From positions 310,001-374,000 of the forward strand of contig NZ_REGA01000001.1 in NCBI RefSeq assembly GCF_003841505.1: a stretch of 64,000 nt of DNA, written 5' to 3'. The notes under the pieces are model-generated. The model ran no database searches, was not told the DNA's origin, and saw only the letters and a program-made list of their open reading frames with translations. The DNA is from Natrarchaeobius chitinivorans (GTDB taxonomy: Archaea; Halobacteriota; Halobacteria; Halobacteriales; Natrialbaceae). Within the stretch, counting starts at the first letter, position 1, and each line of letters begins with the position of its first letter. This document shows positions 52,196 through 61,334 of this stretch, piece by piece. Both the position numbers and the translations under genes were made by a program.

Positions 52196-53257
52196 ATGCG
52201 CGTCGCGTTCGTCTCGTTCGAAACCGTACACCACCGAGACTCAGAGACGAACCGGCGGTTACAGACGGTTGCCGAGTTACTCCGGGAGCAGGGCCACGAG
52301 ATTCACCTGTTCTGTGCCCGGTTCTGGGAAGGGGACGTCGACACGTTCGAACGAGACGAGATTACCTACCACGGCGTGGTTCCGAATCTCGAGGCGAAGA
52401 CGTCGTTTCTCGCTCGACTGCCGCGTGCGATTTTGTCGTTTTCCCCCGACGTCGTCCACACGGGGGCTTTCCCACCGGAACAGGTGATCTCGGCGAGTGT
52501 GGGCGCAACACTCGCGAGGGCCCCGGTATTTCTCGAGTGGCACGGCGAAGGTGGCATCGAGGACACCTGGTGGAACCGCCGGGCCGCCCGGTGGGCCGAT
52601 CGGATCGTCGCACCCTCTCACCTCGTCGCCACCTGGATCCGCGAACTCGGCGTCGGAAGCAGGGTGGTAGACGTCGTCCCCGATCCGATCGACGTCGATC
52701 GCATCCGGAGTGTGTCGCCCGACGATTCCGTCGACGTGATCTACGCCCGCCAGCTAGACGCGGACGCGAACCTCGAGAGCCTGTTTCTCGGACTGGCCGA
52801 ACTTCGTGATCGGGACTGGCAGGCGACGGTCATCGGCGACGGTCCCGAGCGACCGGTGTACGAACGGCTCGCGAGCGACCTCCGGATCGACGATCGCGTC
52901 ACGTTCGCCGGAACCGTCCCCCGCGAGGAGCGAATCGCCGCCTACCGCGGTGCGCACGTTTTCGCTCAGACCGCCGAACACTGCGTGTTTCCGACGGAGA
53001 TGCTGTGGGCGCTGGCGTCGGGTTGTATCGGTATCGTCGAGTACCACGCCGAATCGAGCGCCCACGAACTCGTCGAAGGATGGGACCGGGGCTTTCGAAC
53101 CACGAGCGAGGAGGAGCTGGCCGACGCTATCCTCGACGCCGGCGACCTCGAGCGCCGCGACTTCGACGAGACGTTTACGGAGTACGATAGGGATCGAATA
53201 CGCGACCGCTATCTGACGGCCTACCGCGCGCTGCAGGATTCCTCGGGGTTTCTGTAG
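52196..53257 (+). CDS. GT4-type glycosyltransferase
   Basis: A 353-residue GT-B enzyme. The N-terminal half includes RRLQTVAELLREQGHEIHLF, and the C-terminal half includes VIGDGPERPVYERL (near residue 218), FAGTVPREERIAAYRGAHVF (near 243) and the nucleotide-binding ExxxFPTEMLWALASGC (near 267). It likely builds a surface or lipid-linked sugar, but donor and acceptor are unknown. TTTTTATC lies about 28 bp before the ATG at 52196, so the longer frame from 52160 is not used. Confidence 0.88.
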   Translation: MRVAFVSFETVHHRDSETNRRLQTVAELLREQGHEIHLFCARFWEGDVDTFERDEITYHGVVPNLEAKTSFLARLPRAILSFSPDVVHTGAFPPEQVISASVGATLARAPVFLEWHGEGGIEDTWWNRRAARWADRIVAPSHLVATWIRELGVGSRVVDVVPDPIDVDRIRSVSPDDSVDVIYARQLDADANLESLFLGLAELRDRDWQATVIGDGPERPVYERLASDLRIDDRVTFAGTVPREERIAAYRGAHVFAQTAEHCVFPTEMLWALASGCIGIVEYHAESSAHELVEGWDRGFRTTSEEELADAILDAGDLERRDFDETFTEYDRDRIRDRYLTAYRALQDSSGFL

Positions 53258-53340
53258 GGGACTCGCGGATTCCGACCCGAACGCCGCCGTCGGCGCGTCC
53301 ACCGGGGGTACTTATTATCGGCTCCCGAGAACGTTCGGGT

Positions 53341-53748
53341 ATGGAAGAGTGTGAGTTCTGTCGAATCGTTGCCGCCGACGAACGGGAACACGTCCTCTAC
53401 GAAGACGAGCAAACGGTGGCGTTTCTCGACCGCAGACCGGCCGCAACCGGACACAGCCTGATCGTTCCCCGCGTCCACGAGGAGGAACTGCTGACCAGCG
53501 ACGCGTCGACGACGGAAGCGGTGTTTCGAACGGTTCGAACCGTTTCGGCGGCCCTCGAGGACGCACTCGAGCCCGACGGATTTAGCCTCTTTCACACCAG
53601 CGGTCCCCTGGTCGGTACCGTCGACCACGCACACGTCCACCTGGTACCTCGATTCGAGGGTGACGACGTGTCACTGTCGCTGTCGCGGGACCGTCTCGAT
53701 CCCGAAGACCGTACGGAGATCGTCTCTCGGGTGCGAACGCAGTTTTGA
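53341..53748 (+). CDS. HIT family nucleotide hydrolase
   Basis: A 135-residue HIT protein with the histidine triad in TVDHAHVHLVPRFEG near residue 101 and the N-terminal CEFCRIVAADE Cys pair, which probably binds zinc. Members hydrolyse AMP-linked or dinucleoside polyphosphate substrates. TTATTA lies about 25 bp upstream of the ATG. Confidence 0.92.
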   Translation: MEECEFCRIVAADEREHVLYEDEQTVAFLDRRPAATGHSLIVPRVHEEELLTSDASTTEAVFRTVRTVSAALEDALEPDGFSLFHTSGPLVGTVDHAHVHLVPRFEGDDVSLSLSRDRLDPEDRTEIVSRVRTQF

Positions 53749-53874
53749 GCCACGGTCGATGAACGCGGCCCGGACCCGTGGTCACGGAGACGGGACTCTC
53801 GTGGCCAGTCGTTCTCGAGTGCGGACGTAATCCGCAGAGCGTAGCGTCGCCGGTGCTCGCTCAGGCGGAGCGTG

Positions 53875-55026
53875 TCAAAGATCGAATTTCGACGCAGCGG
53901 TCTCCATGTCCTTGTCTCCTCGCCCGGAGAGGTTCACGAGAATGGTGTCGTGTTCGCCGTCCTCGGCGAGCTGGATCGCTCGAGCGATGGCGTGGCTGGA
54001 CTCGAGGGCCGGAATGATCCCTTCGGTCTCGCTCAGTTCGCGAAACGCCGCGAGCGCTTCCTCGTCCGTGATTCCCGCGTACTCACAGCGGCCGACGGCG
54101 CGGAACATGGCGTGTTCGGGGCCGACGCCTGGGTAGTCGAGTCCGGCCGACACCGAGTGGACGTCGACGTCCTCGTCGATGACCCGGGTCTTCATGCCGT
54201 GGATGACGTCGTCGGTACCGCTCGCGAGCGGCGCGGCGTGGCGGGTCGATTCGGCCCCTTCGCCGCCTCCCTCCGCGCCGAAAAAGGCGACGTCGTCGTC
54301 GCGGAAGGCGTGAAAGAGGCCGATCGCGTTCGAGCCGCCGCCGACGCAGGCGACGGCCGCGTCGGGCAACTCGCCCGTTCGCTCGAGGATCTGGTCCCGG
54401 GCCTCCCGGCCGATGACCGACTGGAAGTCACGGACCATTCGGGGGAACGGATCGGGGCCGACGACGCTTCCAACGAGGTAGTGCGTGTCGTCGACGTTCT
54501 GGGCGAAGTCCTCGAGCGCCGCGTCGACGGCGTCCGCGAGGCCCTCGCCGCCGCGGGTCACCTCGTTGACGTCGGCACCCATCAGGCGCATCCGGAAGAC
54601 GTTCATCTCCTGGCGTTCGACGTCTTTTTTCCCCATGTAGATCTCGGTCTCGAGGCCGAGTAACGCGCCGACCATCGCGGTCGCGGTGCCGTGCTGGCCC
54701 GCGCCCGTCTCCGCGATGAGGCGGTTTCGCCCCGCCCGTTTCGCGAGCAGCGCCTGCCCGAGGCAGTTGTTGATCTTGTGTGCGCCGCCGTGGAGCAGGT
54801 CCTCGCGTTTGAGGTAGATGTCGGCTCCGTAGCGCTCGCTCAGGTTGCTCGCGTGATACAGCGGCGTCGGCCGGCCGGCGAACTCCTCGAGCAGGTCCCG
54901 AAACGCCGTCTCGAACTCGTCGGTCGCGGCGACGTCGTCGTAGGCGGTCGCGAGTTGCTCGAGAGGTTCCTCGAGGGGCTCCGGAACGTGTCTCCCACCG
55001 TATCCTTCGAACTCTCCGTTGGACAT
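53875..55026 (-). CDS. trpB: Tryptophan synthase beta chain, free-standing
   Basis: A 383-residue PLP enzyme. The active-site Lys is in LLHGGAHKINN near residue 85, with AETGAGQHGTA (near 106), the PLP phosphate loop CVGGGSNAIG (near 229) and the final NLSGRGDKD. It makes tryptophan from indole and serine. trpA and trpC are not next to it, so it may be the only trpB or an additional copy. The ATG at 55024-55026 begins MSNGEFEGYGG. Confidence 0.93.
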   Translation of the reverse strand: MSNGEFEGYGGRHVPEPLEEPLEQLATAYDDVAATDEFETAFRDLLEEFAGRPTPLYHASNLSERYGADIYLKREDLLHGGAHKINNCLGQALLAKRAGRNRLIAETGAGQHGTATAMVGALLGLETEIYMGKKDVERQEMNVFRMRLMGADVNEVTRGGEGLADAVDAALEDFAQNVDDTHYLVGSVVGPDPFPRMVRDFQSVIGREARDQILERTGELPDAAVACVGGGSNAIGLFHAFRDDDVAFFGAEGGGEGAESTRHAAPLASGTDDVIHGMKTRVIDEDVDVHSVSAGLDYPGVGPEHAMFRAVGRCEYAGITDEEALAAFRELSETEGIIPALESSHAIARAIQLAEDGEHDTILVNLSGRGDKDMETAASKFDL

Positions 55027-55263
55027 ATGCGCGTTGGGTTTCGCCTTCAGGGTAAAGTATGTTCTGTGAGACACGGTCGGGGACCGATCGTCGACTCCGG
55101 TCGCGAGACGCTGGGCGTCGCTACCGGAGACGGTGAAGGGTGCGATCGGCGGGGAGACCGTCGTCTCCGGCCGCGAGTGGGGACCAGTATTATCCGACCG
55201 TGCGTGGTACGCAGTCGTGGCTGAGTGATCGATGTCGACCACTGCTGTCTTCCGGGGACCGAA

Positions 55264-56691
55264 ATGAGGATTTCGAGTCTCCTCGCGGGCGAGCGATCGA
55301 CGCCGCCGGCCATGCCGAACTTCGACTCGACGACCGTGTTCGTCAGGGCGGCGTCGCGATACCTCCACGGTGAACAGTTTCCGGCGCTGGGGATGATCCA
55401 TCCGCGACTGGTACCTCTCGGCGCGCGGCTCAATCACCTCCCTCGAGGCGTGCGAACGTCGATATACGCCCAGGGCGGGGCGAACGAGGGTATCTCCCCC
55501 GACGAACTCGCGGACGTCGACGTCGAACGGTTCCGCGAGTGGGTCGTCGACCAGTATCCGGAGCGGGGGTATCCCGCCGTAATCGTCGGCTCGAGCAACG
55601 GTGCCGCAGTGTATCTCTCCGCGCTGCTCGGCGTGCCGTGGCTCCCGCAGACGTTTCTCGTCCCCATTCGGCGGGACGTCGGTCCCGACGACATCCGTGA
55701 GGACGCCCGCTGGGGGATCGACCACGCGGGACCGTTTCTCGAGGCCAATCCCGACATCTCGCTCCACCAGATGCACGATCCCAACCAGGATCGGGTGATG
55801 GTCAGGAAGCTGGCGTACTTCCGGACGAAGTCCCGAACGCTGGGCGAAGCGTACGAGTCGTTCCTCGAGACGGTGCTCGAACCTGGCGGAACGATCGTCT
55901 CCCTCGAGTGTGAGTACGAGTGGCCGGCGATCGACCTGGGGGAGCGCCACAGCTTTCAGGTCGGCGGCCTCGGCGGACTCGAACCCGAGGCGTACTACGA
56001 CGGGAACGAAGCGGTCGCGGACTTCCTCGAACGCCAGAACGCGGGCATCCGGGAGTGGGATTCGCCCGAACCGGACGGACGGATTCCCGAGGCAGAGTGG
56101 GGGTTCGAACCGGCCCTTCGAGCGGATATCGACCGGTTCGCGGACGAGCGGGGATACGACGTCCGCCGGCTGGGATTCGACGATCCGCGGGACCTGAGCC
56201 CGTTCGTCGCGGATCGGTACCGGGAACGGTATGCCGAGCGCGGTCGGTCGGTCGACCGCCTGTTCGTCCAGTCGTTCGCGCTGGTCGAGCCGTGGTGGAC
56301 GATACGGACCGGCTCCGTCCCGTACTGGGCGGCGTTTAACACCGAGTCGGACGTCGAGTTCCTCGAGCGCTATCTCGACGAAACGGAGCCGTACGACGAG
56401 ATACGCGCGACGCTGTTCTCCCACGGTATCGAATCCGCCGGATTGGCGTCGATCGATCGCTGGCGGGACGCCCTCTCCCGTGCTCGAGACGGTCACGGGT
56501 TCGTTGGCGTCGACGCGCGGGAGTTCCCGTACGACGTCGAGACCCACGTCCGCTACCACCGGGATTTGCCCGACGAGATCGACGCACGCCACTCACACTT
56601 TCCGCCGCTCCCGTTCGACCGATTCGATGCGATCGCGAAAGCGGTCGCCGACGAGTACGGGCTCGAGTGGGACGAGACGTCTACCGGGTAA
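55264..56691 (+). CDS. Large hypothetical cytoplasmic protein
   Basis: A 475-residue protein with no signal or membrane segment and no family that I recognise. It contains YPAVIVGSSNGAAVYLSALLGVPW near residues 99-122, which resembles a nucleotide-binding or alpha/beta-hydrolase turn, and many acidic and aromatic residues. Codon use is typical of the neighbourhood, and the frame is clean over 1.4 kb, so it is a real gene. It is divergent from trpB and convergent with the pst operon; no functional link is evident. Start assumed at the first ATG of the conserved-looking region (55264); an earlier one at 55225 is possible. Confidence 0.6.
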   Translation: MRISSLLAGERSTPPAMPNFDSTTVFVRAASRYLHGEQFPALGMIHPRLVPLGARLNHLPRGVRTSIYAQGGANEGISPDELADVDVERFREWVVDQYPERGYPAVIVGSSNGAAVYLSALLGVPWLPQTFLVPIRRDVGPDDIREDARWGIDHAGPFLEANPDISLHQMHDPNQDRVMVRKLAYFRTKSRTLGEAYESFLETVLEPGGTIVSLECEYEWPAIDLGERHSFQVGGLGGLEPEAYYDGNEAVADFLERQNAGIREWDSPEPDGRIPEAEWGFEPALRADIDRFADERGYDVRRLGFDDPRDLSPFVADRYRERYAERGRSVDRLFVQSFALVEPWWTIRTGSVPYWAAFNTESDVEFLERYLDETEPYDEIRATLFSHGIESAGLASIDRWRDALSRARDGHGFVGVDAREFPYDVETHVRYHRDLPDEIDARHSHFPPLPFDRFDAIAKAVADEYGLEWDETSTG

Positions 56692-56726
56692 AATCCTCCG
56701 GAGAGTCCACGGAATAGGGGTCGAAC

Positions 56727-56824
56727 GGTGGTCTACCGACCGGGCGAAACGGTGGTCTACCGACCGGGCGAAACGGTCAACTGCGGAATAAAGCCCGAAC
56801 GGATGCCTACCGACCGGGCGAAAC
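56727..56824. repeat. 24-bp tandem repeat spanning the pstB stop codon
   Basis: Two exact units GGTGGTCTACCGACCGGGCG plus AAAC (56727-56750 and 56751-56774) are followed, after 26 bp, by a third unit (56801-56824) that encodes the last residues and stop of PstB (SPGR, stop TAG read from CTA at 56807-56809). Confidence 0.85.
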
Positions 56825-57643
56825 GGACGCCGTCGTCGGTTCCGAATCAGAATTCGAATCGTCGTCGTCCTCGACCGGCCGGGATCCGTCGACGAACTCG
56901 CGCGTCCGTTCGTTCTGTGGATTCTCGAAGAACGACCGGACGTCGTTGGCCTCGACGAGTTCCCCGAGATAGAGAAAGACCACTTCGTCGGCGAGTCGCT
57001 TCGCCTGATCCATACTGTGAGTCACCGCGACGATGGTGTACTCCGCTTTGAGCGACTCGAGGGTCTTCTCGACCTGGTCGGCTGAGATGGGATCGAGTGC
57101 GGATGTGACCTCGTCACACAGCAACACGTCCGGTTCGACGGCGAGCGAACGGGCGAGACAGAGCCGCTGGATCTGCCCGGTCGACAGTTCCGCGCCGGGA
57201 GTGTCGAGGCGGTCTTCGACCTCCTCCCAGAGGTTGACCTTTCGCAGGTAGCTCTCGACTCGATCGTCGAGTTCGGCTTTCGACTCACACTCGCCGTGGA
57301 TCCGCAGCCCGTAGGCGACGTTTTCGTAGATCGACAGCGGCAACGCCGTCGGTTTCTGTGGGACGTATCCGATCCGTTTGCGAAGTTCCGGGACGGGTTC
57401 GTCGGTGTCGTAGACCGACCGACCGCCGAGCGTGACGTCGCCGGTGATCTCGACGTTCGGCTGGATCTCGTGAAGCCGATTCAACGACTTCAGCAGCGTC
57501 GACTTCCCACAGCCAGAGGGGCCGATGATAGCCGTCAGTTCGTTCTCGGGGAACTCGAGGCTGACGCCTTTGACGGCCTCGACTTCGCGGTTTCCGGTGT
57601 ACGTTACGGCGAGATTCTCCGTTGTGAGTGCAGCGTTCGTCAT
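56807..57643 (-). CDS. pstB: Phosphate ABC transporter ATP-binding protein PstB
   Basis: A 278-residue ATPase. Walker A is GPSGCGKSTLLKSLN (near residue 38), the Q-loop YVPQKPTALP, the signature LSTGQIQRLCLARS (usual form LSGGQ; Thr replaces Gly) and Walker B DVLLCDEVTSALD. The motif STGQIQR is a deviation. It overlaps pstA by 4 bp. An acidic C-terminal extension (EDDDDSNSDSEPT) suits a halophile. Confidence 0.93.
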   Translation of the reverse strand: MTNAALTTENLAVTYTGNREVEAVKGVSLEFPENELTAIIGPSGCGKSTLLKSLNRLHEIQPNVEITGDVTLGGRSVYDTDEPVPELRKRIGYVPQKPTALPLSIYENVAYGLRIHGECESKAELDDRVESYLRKVNLWEEVEDRLDTPGAELSTGQIQRLCLARSLAVEPDVLLCDEVTSALDPISADQVEKTLESLKAEYTIVAVTHSMDQAKRLADEVVFLYLGELVEANDVRSFFENPQNERTREFVDGSRPVEDDDDSNSDSEPTTASVSPGR

Positions 57644-58500
57644 GAGTGTCGACCTCCTGGTGTGTATCGTGCGTAGCGTCCGGCGAGCAGTTTCGAGACG
57701 ACGATCAGGCCCAGCACGACGATGATGAGGACGAACGACGCCGCGTACGCGTGCGAGCGCACCTCGGCGTTGAACGACATCGCCTGATCGAAGATGAGCA
57801 CGGGGAGCGTCGTCGCCGGTTCGAACGGCCCGCCCGGCATGTTGGTGCTCCGGCCGGCGGTAAACAGGACCGTCGCGGCGTCGCCGACGCCTCGGGCGAA
57901 GCCCATGATGATCCCCGCGATGATGCCCGGCAACGCCGCTCGGAGTGTCATCAGTGCGGTTTCGAACCGGGTCGCGCCGAGCCCGTAGGTCGCCTCCTTG
58001 ACCGTGTCGGGCGCGGATCGGAGCGCCTCGTCGGTGTACCGTGTCATGATCGGATACTGGAAGATCGCGATGGCGACGATCCCGAAGAAGAGACTCGTCC
58101 GGGCACCGATCGCGATGATCACCGTGAGGACGAACACTCCATAGACGATCGGTGGCGTCCCCCAGAGCACGTTCAGGAACATGTTCACGACCTCCGAGAA
58201 CCGTTCGCTCGAGTAGTCGCTCTGGAGGTAGATCGCCGTCGAGACGGCGAGGATCATCGAGACGACCGTGGCCGGCCCGACGATGAAGATACTTCCGAGG
58301 ACCGCGTGGAGGAAGCCGCCGTCGCCCTCCAACATGTATCGGGACCCAGGTGGCGTGATCGCGATCGCCGGATCGGTGAGGAAGACGATCCCGCCCCTGA
58401 CGATCGTCACCGCGACGACGAGCACCATCACGGCGACGACGAGCGCGGCGGAGGCGCGGGCGAGCGCGCCGAAGAGCCGCTGTTCAGTGTAGCGATCCAT
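57640..58500 (-). CDS. pstA: Phosphate ABC transporter permease PstA
   Basis: The 286-residue permease has six membrane segments. The PstA pattern is seen in LNVLWGTPPIVYGVFVLTVII near residue 108 and the EAA-type loop EATYGLGATRFETALMTL near 168. The ATG at 58498-58500 overlaps the pstC stop by one base. With PstC it forms the channel for phosphate. Confidence 0.93.
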   Translation of the reverse strand: MDRYTEQRLFGALARASAALVVAVMVLVVAVTIVRGGIVFLTDPAIAITPPGSRYMLEGDGGFLHAVLGSIFIVGPATVVSMILAVSTAIYLQSDYSSERFSEVVNMFLNVLWGTPPIVYGVFVLTVIIAIGARTSLFFGIVAIAIFQYPIMTRYTDEALRSAPDTVKEATYGLGATRFETALMTLRAALPGIIAGIIMGFARGVGDAATVLFTAGRSTNMPGGPFEPATTLPVLIFDQAMSFNAEVRSHAYAASFVLIIVVLGLIVVSKLLAGRYARYTPGGRHS

Positions 58501-59441
58501 CAGTACTGCCACCTCCGCTGGAGCCGGCGGCGAACGAGCATCGCCGCGAAGTTGAACAGCCAGACGACGACGACCAGCATGAGTCCGACGAAGATCAGCG
58601 CCGACTGTGTCAGCGGCAGCGACATCAGTTCGCCGAAGTCGTTGACGATCAGCGTCGGCAGCGTCTGTCCCGTCGCGAACGGCGAACTCGGAACGTGAGT
58701 CTGGCCGCCGATCAACATCGCCGGCACGATCGTCGCTCCGAAGACGCGACCGAATCCGAGCAAAATCGCCGAGAAGATACCCGGACCCGCGGCACGCAAC
58801 AGGACGAGTTTGATCGTCTCCCACTTCGTCGCACCGACGCCGAGGGACGTCTCGCGCAGTTCGTCCGGCAGCGCCTCGAGCGATTCGACCGACAGGGAGA
58901 TCATAAACGGCGTGACGACGATCGCCATCACGAGACTGACGGTGAAGATCCCGAGGCCGGTCGCGCTCGAGCCGACTGCGGGTGCCAGATAATTACCGAC
59001 GAAGGGGACGACGACGATCAGCGCGACCAGCCCGAAGATGACGCTGGGGATCGCCGCCAGCACGTCGATAAACGACGAGACGAGCGTCTTCAGTCGCCCC
59101 TCTGCGTACTCGGCGAGGTAGATCGCCGCGAGGATCGCGATCGGCGTTCCCATGAGCATCGAGAGGGCGGTCACGTAGATCGTCCCGACGATCGCCGGCA
59201 TGAAGCCGAACTCGTTCTGTGCAGGATCCCAGTTCGACGACGTCAACATCTGTACGACGGAGTACTCAGAGAGAAGCGGCAGCGACTGGTAGACGAGCGA
59301 CATCACGATCAGGACGAACAACCCGATCGCGAAGTATCCGGCTCCACCGAGCCAGTAGCTACTCAGCCGTTCGATCCGCAGTCTGCGGCCGAGGCGGCCG
59401 CCTCGAGCGTTTGACTCCTGCGATTCCATCGATTCACCCAT
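58500..59441 (-). CDS. pstC: Phosphate ABC transporter permease PstC
   Basis: A 313-residue permease starting MGESMESQESNARGGRLGRR with six membrane segments. The motif LAAIPSVIFGLVALIVVVPF near residue 128 and the EAA loop RETSLGVGATKWETIKLVLL near 196 fit PstC. It is 8 bp downstream of pstS and overlaps pstA. Confidence 0.93.
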   Translation of the reverse strand: MGESMESQESNARGGRLGRRLRIERLSSYWLGGAGYFAIGLFVLIVMSLVYQSLPLLSEYSVVQMLTSSNWDPAQNEFGFMPAIVGTIYVTALSMLMGTPIAILAAIYLAEYAEGRLKTLVSSFIDVLAAIPSVIFGLVALIVVVPFVGNYLAPAVGSSATGLGIFTVSLVMAIVVTPFMISLSVESLEALPDELRETSLGVGATKWETIKLVLLRAAGPGIFSAILLGFGRVFGATIVPAMLIGGQTHVPSSPFATGQTLPTLIVNDFGELMSLPLTQSALIFVGLMLVVVVWLFNFAAMLVRRRLQRRWQY

Positions 59442-59449
59442 CGCTTCGG

Positions 59450-60427
59450 TCAGGGCCCTTCGGCCAGATCATCCTGTGCTTGTTCGAGTGTCTCACCGTC
59501 GAGCGGGACGTAGCCGTTCTCCCGGACGTGTTCCTGGCCGTCCGTGAGTACCCAGTCGACGAACTCGTGGGAATCCTCGTCGAACGGTCCGTTCGATGCC
59601 AGGAACATCTCCCGGGCCGGCGGCGCGGGGTATATTCCGTCCTCGACCGCGGCGAGGAACTCCTCACGCGTCTCGTAGAAGTCCTCGTCCGCCGAGAGGC
59701 CGGTTCCGTCGACGTCGAGTGGCACCGGTCGAATGTCGCCCTCGAGTTCGCCGCTCGAGAGGTCGTAGACGTAGTTGATGTTGTTCAGCGAGATGGCGTT
59801 CTCGTTGGATCCGACGGCCTCGGCGACCTGCTGGTCGCCGTTGTGATTGGCGTCCGCCAGCCCCTCGAGTTCGTTTTCCGTGTGCGCGTCGCCCTCGCCC
59901 GCGAGGAAGTCACCCCACTGTTTGTACGCCGCGGAGGCGTCCGAACGGCCGTAGACGGTGATCTCTTCGTCGACGTCCGCGTCGACGACGTCGCCCCAGT
60001 TCGTGATCTCGTCGAGGAAGATCGCCTCGAGATCCTCGCGAGTTAGGCCGTTTTCCTGGAGGTCCTCGAGGACCGGGTTGTCGACGTTGACCGTCGCGAC
60101 GACGGTGTCGATCAGCATCGGAACCGCGAACAGTCCCTGATCGATCTCCTCCGGTTCGGGCTCTCGCCCCATCATCGCGATGTCGACCTGATCGTTGAGG
60201 ACGTCCGAAACGCCGACGCCAGTTCCGCCGCCGGAGATGTCGAATGCGACGTCCGATCGATCCTCGTACATATCCGCCCACACTTCGACCATCGGCAGCG
60301 GGCCGACGCCGCCGGAGATCCGAACCGTGCTACTGCCGCCAGAACCGCCAGTACAGCCGGCCAGAGAGAGCGCAGAACCAGTCCCTACGAGGCCCAATAC
60401 GTCGCGACGCGAACAGTTCAATTCCAT
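59450..60427 (-). CDS. pstS: Phosphate-binding Tat lipoprotein PstS
   Basis: The 325-residue binding protein begins MELNCSRRDVLGLVGTGSAL, with a twin-arginine signal and lipobox Cys (LSLAGC) near residue 25. The mature domain shows the phosphate-site pattern SGGGTGVGVSDVLNDQVDIA (near 64), TNWGD (near 141) and YGRSDASAAYKQWG (near 158). It is the first gene of pstSCAB. No phoU follows pstB; the next gene is on the other strand. Confidence 0.92.
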   Translation of the reverse strand: MELNCSRRDVLGLVGTGSALSLAGCTGGSGGSSTVRISGGVGPLPMVEVWADMYEDRSDVAFDISGGGTGVGVSDVLNDQVDIAMMGREPEPEEIDQGLFAVPMLIDTVVATVNVDNPVLEDLQENGLTREDLEAIFLDEITNWGDVVDADVDEEITVYGRSDASAAYKQWGDFLAGEGDAHTENELEGLADANHNGDQQVAEAVGSNENAISLNNINYVYDLSSGELEGDIRPVPLDVDGTGLSADEDFYETREEFLAAVEDGIYPAPPAREMFLASNGPFDEDSHEFVDWVLTDGQEHVRENGYVPLDGETLEQAQDDLAEGP

Positions 60428-60870
60428 CAGTAACTGCTTTAGAAACCGGACCGTTGTAACCGCTCGTCAGCCAGCAATCCTTCGCTATTCAATCCAAATG
60501 AGGCAATTGTTGCGAGCGCATGTTTGTAATTCTCTTTCCCCGTTCGATCGTCGAACGAACAGTCTCGAGTGAAACGCCGGTCCATCGACGGGCGATGTTA
60601 CGAACTAGTAGGAGTCCGAACTCGGGGGTTCGATCGCAATAACTGTTTACCGTGATCCCTCACTGAGAGTATTCCGATCGACGCGTCAGTTTCCGCCAGG
60701 AAACTATTCACGCCCGGAGTGGTGAATATTGCCACTACCTACAACGGTGTTTACTCTCTCGAATTCGTCGCGGGTTCCTCGCCGGTCCCGGCTGGGCCAC
60801 AGCGAATCCGCCATCTCGAGGCGAGGCCCGGAAGTCAACTATATCTGTGCCGGATCAAAAGTGTGAACCG
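60428..60870. other. Divergent intergenic region upstream of pstS
   Basis: This 443-bp region precedes pstS (minus) and a plus-strand gene. It should hold phosphate-responsive promoter elements, but I can point to none with certainty. TTTCTAAA lies about 17 bp before the pstS ATG on the minus strand. No gene or repeat is seen. Confidence 0.45.
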
Positions 60871-61236
60871 ATGACGGAATCGCCGCGTTATGGAGCCACA
60901 GTGGACGACGGGTGGCTGTATCTGGAAGGCGACGACGAGCGACTCGAGATTGGATCGATGGAGACGGTGATCGAACTGTTCGGCGGCGAGACGTACACGA
61001 TCGAGTACGAACCCCAGCAGAGTGGCGCCGCCTGGCTGGCAACCGACGAGGACGATACGATCACGTTCGACGTGCGGGAAACGCTCGTCGACTGGGCGTA
61101 CACCGAGGAGTTCGTCGCGAACGTCGAGGCCTGTTCGCTCGAGGAAACCGACGGGGACGGGTATCCGCTCCGAGCGTCGGTGTTCGTGGACGTGGTGACG
61201 TCAATCTGGGACGCGAAGGGGAACCTCGACACCTGA
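60871..61236 (+). CDS. Hypothetical acidic protein
   Basis: A 121-residue cytoplasmic protein (MTESPRYGATVDDGWLYLEG...) with a beta-strand-rich N-terminal half and a helical C-terminal half. I recognise no family. It is divergent from pstS, so a link with phosphate metabolism is possible but unproven. The ATG at 60871 is preferred to an upstream frame start at 60847. Confidence 0.65.
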   Translation: MTESPRYGATVDDGWLYLEGDDERLEIGSMETVIELFGGETYTIEYEPQQSGAAWLATDEDDTITFDVRETLVDWAYTEEFVANVEACSLEETDGDGYPLRASVFVDVVTSIWDAKGNLDT

Positions 61237-61254
61237 TCCGGACCGTCTGACGTC

Positions 61255-61334
61255 ATACGGCTTACTGTACGTCGTTACCGGAGCGACCGGGCGCCGTCCC
61301 GCGGTCTCAGGTACACAGGTACACCAATCGGTAT
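61255..61334. repeat. Palindromic element, degenerate variant
   Basis: An 80-bp copy with ATACGG and CGGTAT ends and ACTGTACGTCGTTACCGG near the left arm. It shares CCGCGGTCTCAGGTACAC with 12331-12409, forming a subfamily. It lies 18 bp after the stop of the preceding gene. Confidence 0.65.
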
